A stretch of DNA of 64,000 nt from Armillaria gallica (taxonomy: Eukaryota; Basidiomycota; Agaricomycetes; Agaricales; Physalacriaceae): NCBI GenBank assembly GCA_037576215.1, contig JBANDB010000002.1, positions 5,394,001 to 5,458,000 on the forward strand, written 5' to 3'. Shown here one piece after another: positions 60,991-64,000 of this stretch. The stretch's first letter is position 1; each line of letters opens with the position of its first letter. The notes beneath the pieces are model-generated. The model did no database searches. It saw nothing but the letters and a program-made list of their open reading frames with translations, and was not told the origin of the DNA. Made by a program: the position numbers and the translations under genes.

Positions 60991-61014
60991 ATTTTTTCGG
61001 GCCAAAGTCCGGTG
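60991..61014 (-). repeat. Right inverted-repeat end of the element
   Basis: Read on the minus strand this is CACCGGACTTTGGCCCGAAA followed by AAAT, the counterpart of the left end. Confidence 0.65.
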
Positions 61015-62082
61015 AGACATCAGTAACGAGCCGGAATTTCGATAAAACTTCGTGTAGCGTGAGATAGAGTTCACATCCAATTTGGCCAACGGCCGGGACG
61101 GAGCTTCCGCCCTGCTATTACTGTATATACTTGTATGAATGAAACGTAGCGCGTAACGCTGGCGCCGTTTCGTTTCCTAAAATCGCAATTGTAACGCATA
61201 ACGGGGGGTGCGTTTCATCTGTGGAGAGCGTTACACCATAGAATTTCGGCCGGCATTATATTTGGTTTCCTATTGGAGAAATGTAACACCAGATAATGGT
61301 CTCGTTTCATGCACAAATTTACCAGTTGTACTATAGTCCACATGCAATATATTTTTTCATCCAATCTACAGCCAGATTGCGGCAAATCAGCGTAAAAGTT
61401 TTCAAAAAATTTCCCTCCAGGAATTTGGCCACTGCATATCAGAGGCGGCCATGAAGCGCCCGGCACCATGAAGTTTGTCAGCGAAAGTCCAAGTAATCAG
61501 AGGACAGCTCCATGGATATGTTAAAGCTAGGCAATAGTGAAGTGCAAAATCGGGAACGAAAGGACTAGTCCTTGCACTGTTGGGAATGGTGTTGGTATTG
61601 GACTAGTCTCGTAAACCAGACTCAACGAACCATATGAAGAAAAGTCGTTCAATAGATTTAGAGTCTGGAATTAGAATTTAGATCCGGAGGGCGACTGGCA
61701 CTACTTGAACAATATGATGGCCGAACAGGCGTGGCAGGCGCACGCCATGACCACATCCCAAAATAGACGGCGACTGGCTCCTCTTTCGCTAGCCTTTAAT
61801 ATAGTTGGTTAGTCCCGCAGTTTTGCAGACACTTCAAATTTAACCATATTCTCTGTACAGGGTGGAGTGGTGGTCTATTTAAGCAATAGTTCTTAATAAG
61901 TCTCGGGTTTCTGCTGAAGTAGGTAGTTTGCTTCTCGATAATAAAAGCCTGCGCTGTTTATCCCTTAAAGTGGACGTTGGGGACAGCCAGAGCTGCCGCT
62001 GAGTCCAAAATTGATCCAACGGTAGCCAAGATCGGCACGGCAACTTGACCGCAACACCGATTCTCCTGCAACCTCACCGACA
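61015..62082. other. Gene-poor stretch
   Basis: No gene. Inverted 8-mers ATGAAACG/CGTTTCAT (61139, 61211, 61303) and GTAACGCT/AGCGTTAC occur around 61140-61310 but do not define a clear element. The duplicated motif GGACTAGTC lies near 61563-61610. Confidence 0.4.
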
Positions 62083-63090
62083 CTAACTACTGACACGAGA
62101 AGCAACCGCTACTCTTAGTGGAAGTTGCGAACCCTTCTCCATCTCGCCCTCCACAGTCGGTACCATTATACCGCATGCCTCCCTCCGAATCCGCTCAGAT
62201 TCCTTGGTCAATGAAAACTCAAAGTTATTGACAACTTCGGTGATAAATGCGTGGAGTTCGAGGACACTATTTCGCAGTTAGTGCAATCGCCGACCAAAGA
62301 AGTATGGATTGAGATTGCCTACGCAAATCGCTAGCCGATACAAGACCTGAGACCTCCAGCAAAACTGAACCTATAGCAGAAAAGTTGGCATACTATCCAA
62401 CTTCATTTGTAAATGGAACGCACAAGTTCCCGTAGACACCAACTGATGCTTCCTTACTCGTACTTCCGCGGAACCAGCGAGCGGGATCGAAAACGTGGGT
62501 GTCTTCTCCCCATACGCTCTTATTTCTTTCGACCGTATAATTAGCAAATATTAAAATGAACGTCCCAAGGTTTCCCACCTATTATAGCCGGCAATCGATG
62601 CGAAGATGTATGCGCCCTTAGGTATGGCTATCTCTTGCACCGTTTTCCCCGTCACCAAAGTCACCGGCTTGCTCAAAGGAAGTACGTCGTCCTGAGTGGC
62701 CACTCTGGCCGTATTGGCAAGGATGGGATGGAATCGAAGCACCTCCTATGAAATTGTGAGTTCAGGATCATAAAACAGGACACGAGCTAACCTTTACCAC
62801 AGCGGTCAGATAAGGCATACTATCCAGGTCCTGGACGGAAAACTCGGTATCACCGCGATTAAAAACCACTCTTTCCTTCTCCCTGACCTCTGCTCTTAGC
62901 TGATCTTGTACTTCAGGATGTCTTGCAAGTTCGAGAAATGTCCAGGAGAGTGTATTGGCAGTCGTTTCATGGCTGGCAAACATAATAGTGCTGGAAGCTT
63001 GGGAACCGATAGTGATGCTCTGGTTAATATAGCACACTTACTTCATCTGACCGATCAGTTCTTCTTCATTGAGTCGCGTCTTTAAGACCC
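62083..63090 (-). pseudogene. 5'-truncated, nonsense-mutated copy of the second P450
   Basis: Aligns with the C-terminal half of 55413-57729. It begins inside the exon before the I-helix (LKTRLNEEELIGQMK), then TIMFASHETTANTLSWTFLE, SMPYLTAVVKEVLRFHPILA, GEDTHVFDPARWFRG and the haem loop FAGGLRSCIG. It then has TAG at 62331-62333 where the intact gene has Trp (TGG), before RFA. It ends RVAVASRVSS and stop at 62083. Intron positions and sequences correspond to the intact gene, so this is a DNA-level duplication. The upstream two thirds (anchor to G-helix) are absent: similarity stops at about 63090. It lacks the N-terminus and has a stop in the haem loop, so it cannot make a P450. Confidence 0.88.
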
Positions 63091-64000
63091 CGTGGCAAAA
63101 TCTATTTGGGGTATCACGGTTTTTGCCGGACTGGCTTCAGGACTATATCGTGGGAAACTTTCTATTCATTGTCGGGCTTATCGGACCTGCTTGAGCAATC
63201 CGTCTATTCGCTGTCGGTATTATTGGTATCTGACTTGAGCGGCCCGTGGAGCTTCTTTGGCATTGACGGTTTTTGTTCTTGTTCTTGTTCTTATTCCACG
63301 CTGATTTTCAATTGTGATTTATCTTCTATTTTAGCCGACATTTTTGACTGCCCCAAAGTTAACGTTCAAGATGAAGACAAAGGCGTTGAAATGTTTTGGC
63401 CTACGCCAAGTGAACTCGCACCAGCGAGAACGATTTCGATGATGGTCATGTGCTTAGTGTGCGGGTGAGTGGGGTCCTCAGTCGTCTCTTCTCAATACCA
63501 CTTAGATTCTGGATCTATCTCATCTCATCTCATCTCATCTCATCATTACACGGCACGGTACCTTCAGGCACGCCGGACGCAAGGATACAGGTAACAGCAC
63601 TACGAAACCCATCACCTCACTAACCCTCTACTTATTCCCCAAGCCGAGCTCACGACCGAACCACCCAAACAGAGTAACCCGCCGTTGTAGAACTTGAAGA
63701 CCTATAGAAGGGAAACTCGAAATCATTAAATATGCCTCAAGGACGTACGCTAGCCTCCACGATAGACAGGAACAGCATAAAAGATTTTCAGAACGCTATG
63801 CGCCCACTTCGCGACCGTGGCAATTGCCTTTCGACTTTGTACCAGCTTCTTCAGGAACTCGACGTCGTCCAGCTGGCCATACATAGGCGCCAAATCAGGT
63901 TCGTCACGGATGACTCTTGCCAGCATTTGACTCCTAGTATGTACCAGTACCTGTGAAGACGTGCAACCCAGCATGGCGTGTTCCGGCGACTCGACCGCAA
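63091..64000. other. Right edge of the window, no gene recognised
   Basis: Contains a short (GTTCTT)n run near 63270, the CATCT microsatellite (63517-63544) and an open minus-strand frame at 63750-63974 (LDDVEFLKKLVQSRKAIATV) that could be part of a gene running off the window; not identified. Confidence 0.4.
63517..63544 (+). repeat. CATCT pentanucleotide microsatellite
   Basis: About five tandem CATCT units. Confidence 0.9.

Larger units (their letters stand above)
59450..61014. mobile_element. Candidate non-autonomous DNA transposon with terminal inverted repeats
   Basis: The left end CACCGGACTTTGCCCCGAAA (59450-59469, continuing AAT) and the right end, read as its reverse complement CACCGGACTTTGGCCCGAAA (from 61014 down), match over about 23 bp with two differences. 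AGA flanks both ends (left 59447-59449, right 61015-61017), a possible 3-bp target duplication. CACCGG termini with 3-bp duplications resemble CACTA-type (CMC) elements, which is an inference. The interior of 1.5 kb shows no transposase. It has open frames at 59595-59825 and 60008-60362 and a Thr/Ser repeat at 60613-60798, none recognised. A similar end is at 43568. Both the 43568 and 59450 ends are preceded by TTATTTGAT, so the true boundary could lie further left. Confidence 0.5.

Noticed and set aside
61139..61310. Second inverted-repeat element
   Set aside because: Only 8-mers are inverted, with three copies in mixed spacing; chance or low-complexity origin cannot be excluded.
1..64000. 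tRNA, rRNA, CRISPR or prokaryotic operon features
   Set aside because: None could be recognised on reading both strands; the intron-rich genes are eukaryotic.

Overview
This is nuclear DNA of a filamentous fungus, almost certainly a mushroom-forming basidiomycete (Agaricomycetes). Most genes are split by many introns of about 47-70 nt with GT..AG ends. Gene types typical of that class are present: an F-box protein with a coiled-coil lead, a DUF6699 protein, DOMON-cytochrome b561 proteins, microsomal P450s with an AGxET helix, and clade-specific secreted or single-span membrane proteins. There are no operons, rRNA, CRISPR arrays or plasmid/phage signs.

Left part (1-16 kb): the 3'-truncated GTPase NOG1, then a decayed copy of a seven-helix membrane protein followed by its readable paralogue, then two adjacent broken members of clade-restricted families (7.2-10.9 kb), a gene-poor stretch with a near-perfect hairpin, and a secreted/single-span membrane protein gene. 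Middle-left (16.9-25.6 kb, all minus strand): homocysteine S-methyltransferase and two paralogous DOMON-b561 membrane haem proteins that bracket an intact short-chain dehydrogenase (SDR) and a broken SDR fragment. Middle (25.9-38.8 kb): a conserved housekeeping block with API5-like protein, a large ArAE-type multispan transporter and histidine protein methyltransferase Hpm1 (carrying an apparent 1-nt deletion) on the minus strand; divergent from Hpm1 is a secreted S1/P1 nuclease, then a P450.

Right part (42-64 kb): a small His-rich secreted/membrane protein, an F-box protein, a DUF6699 protein, a 930-residue family-2 glycosyltransferase with membrane spans (polysaccharide-synthase-like), a nuclear-looking protein of unknown function, a second P450, and a gene-poor tail. 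That tail holds an inverted-repeat-bounded element (59450-61014) lying between the second P450 and a 5'-truncated, nonsense-mutated copy of it (62083-63090). The repeat end of this element occurs again at 43568.

Main themes are local duplication followed by decay (7TM, SDR, P450) and membrane/secreted redox and cell-wall functions. There is no backbone enzyme of a secondary-metabolite cluster. Exon boundaries were derived by hand from splice signals and reading frame, so individual junctions may be a few bases off.
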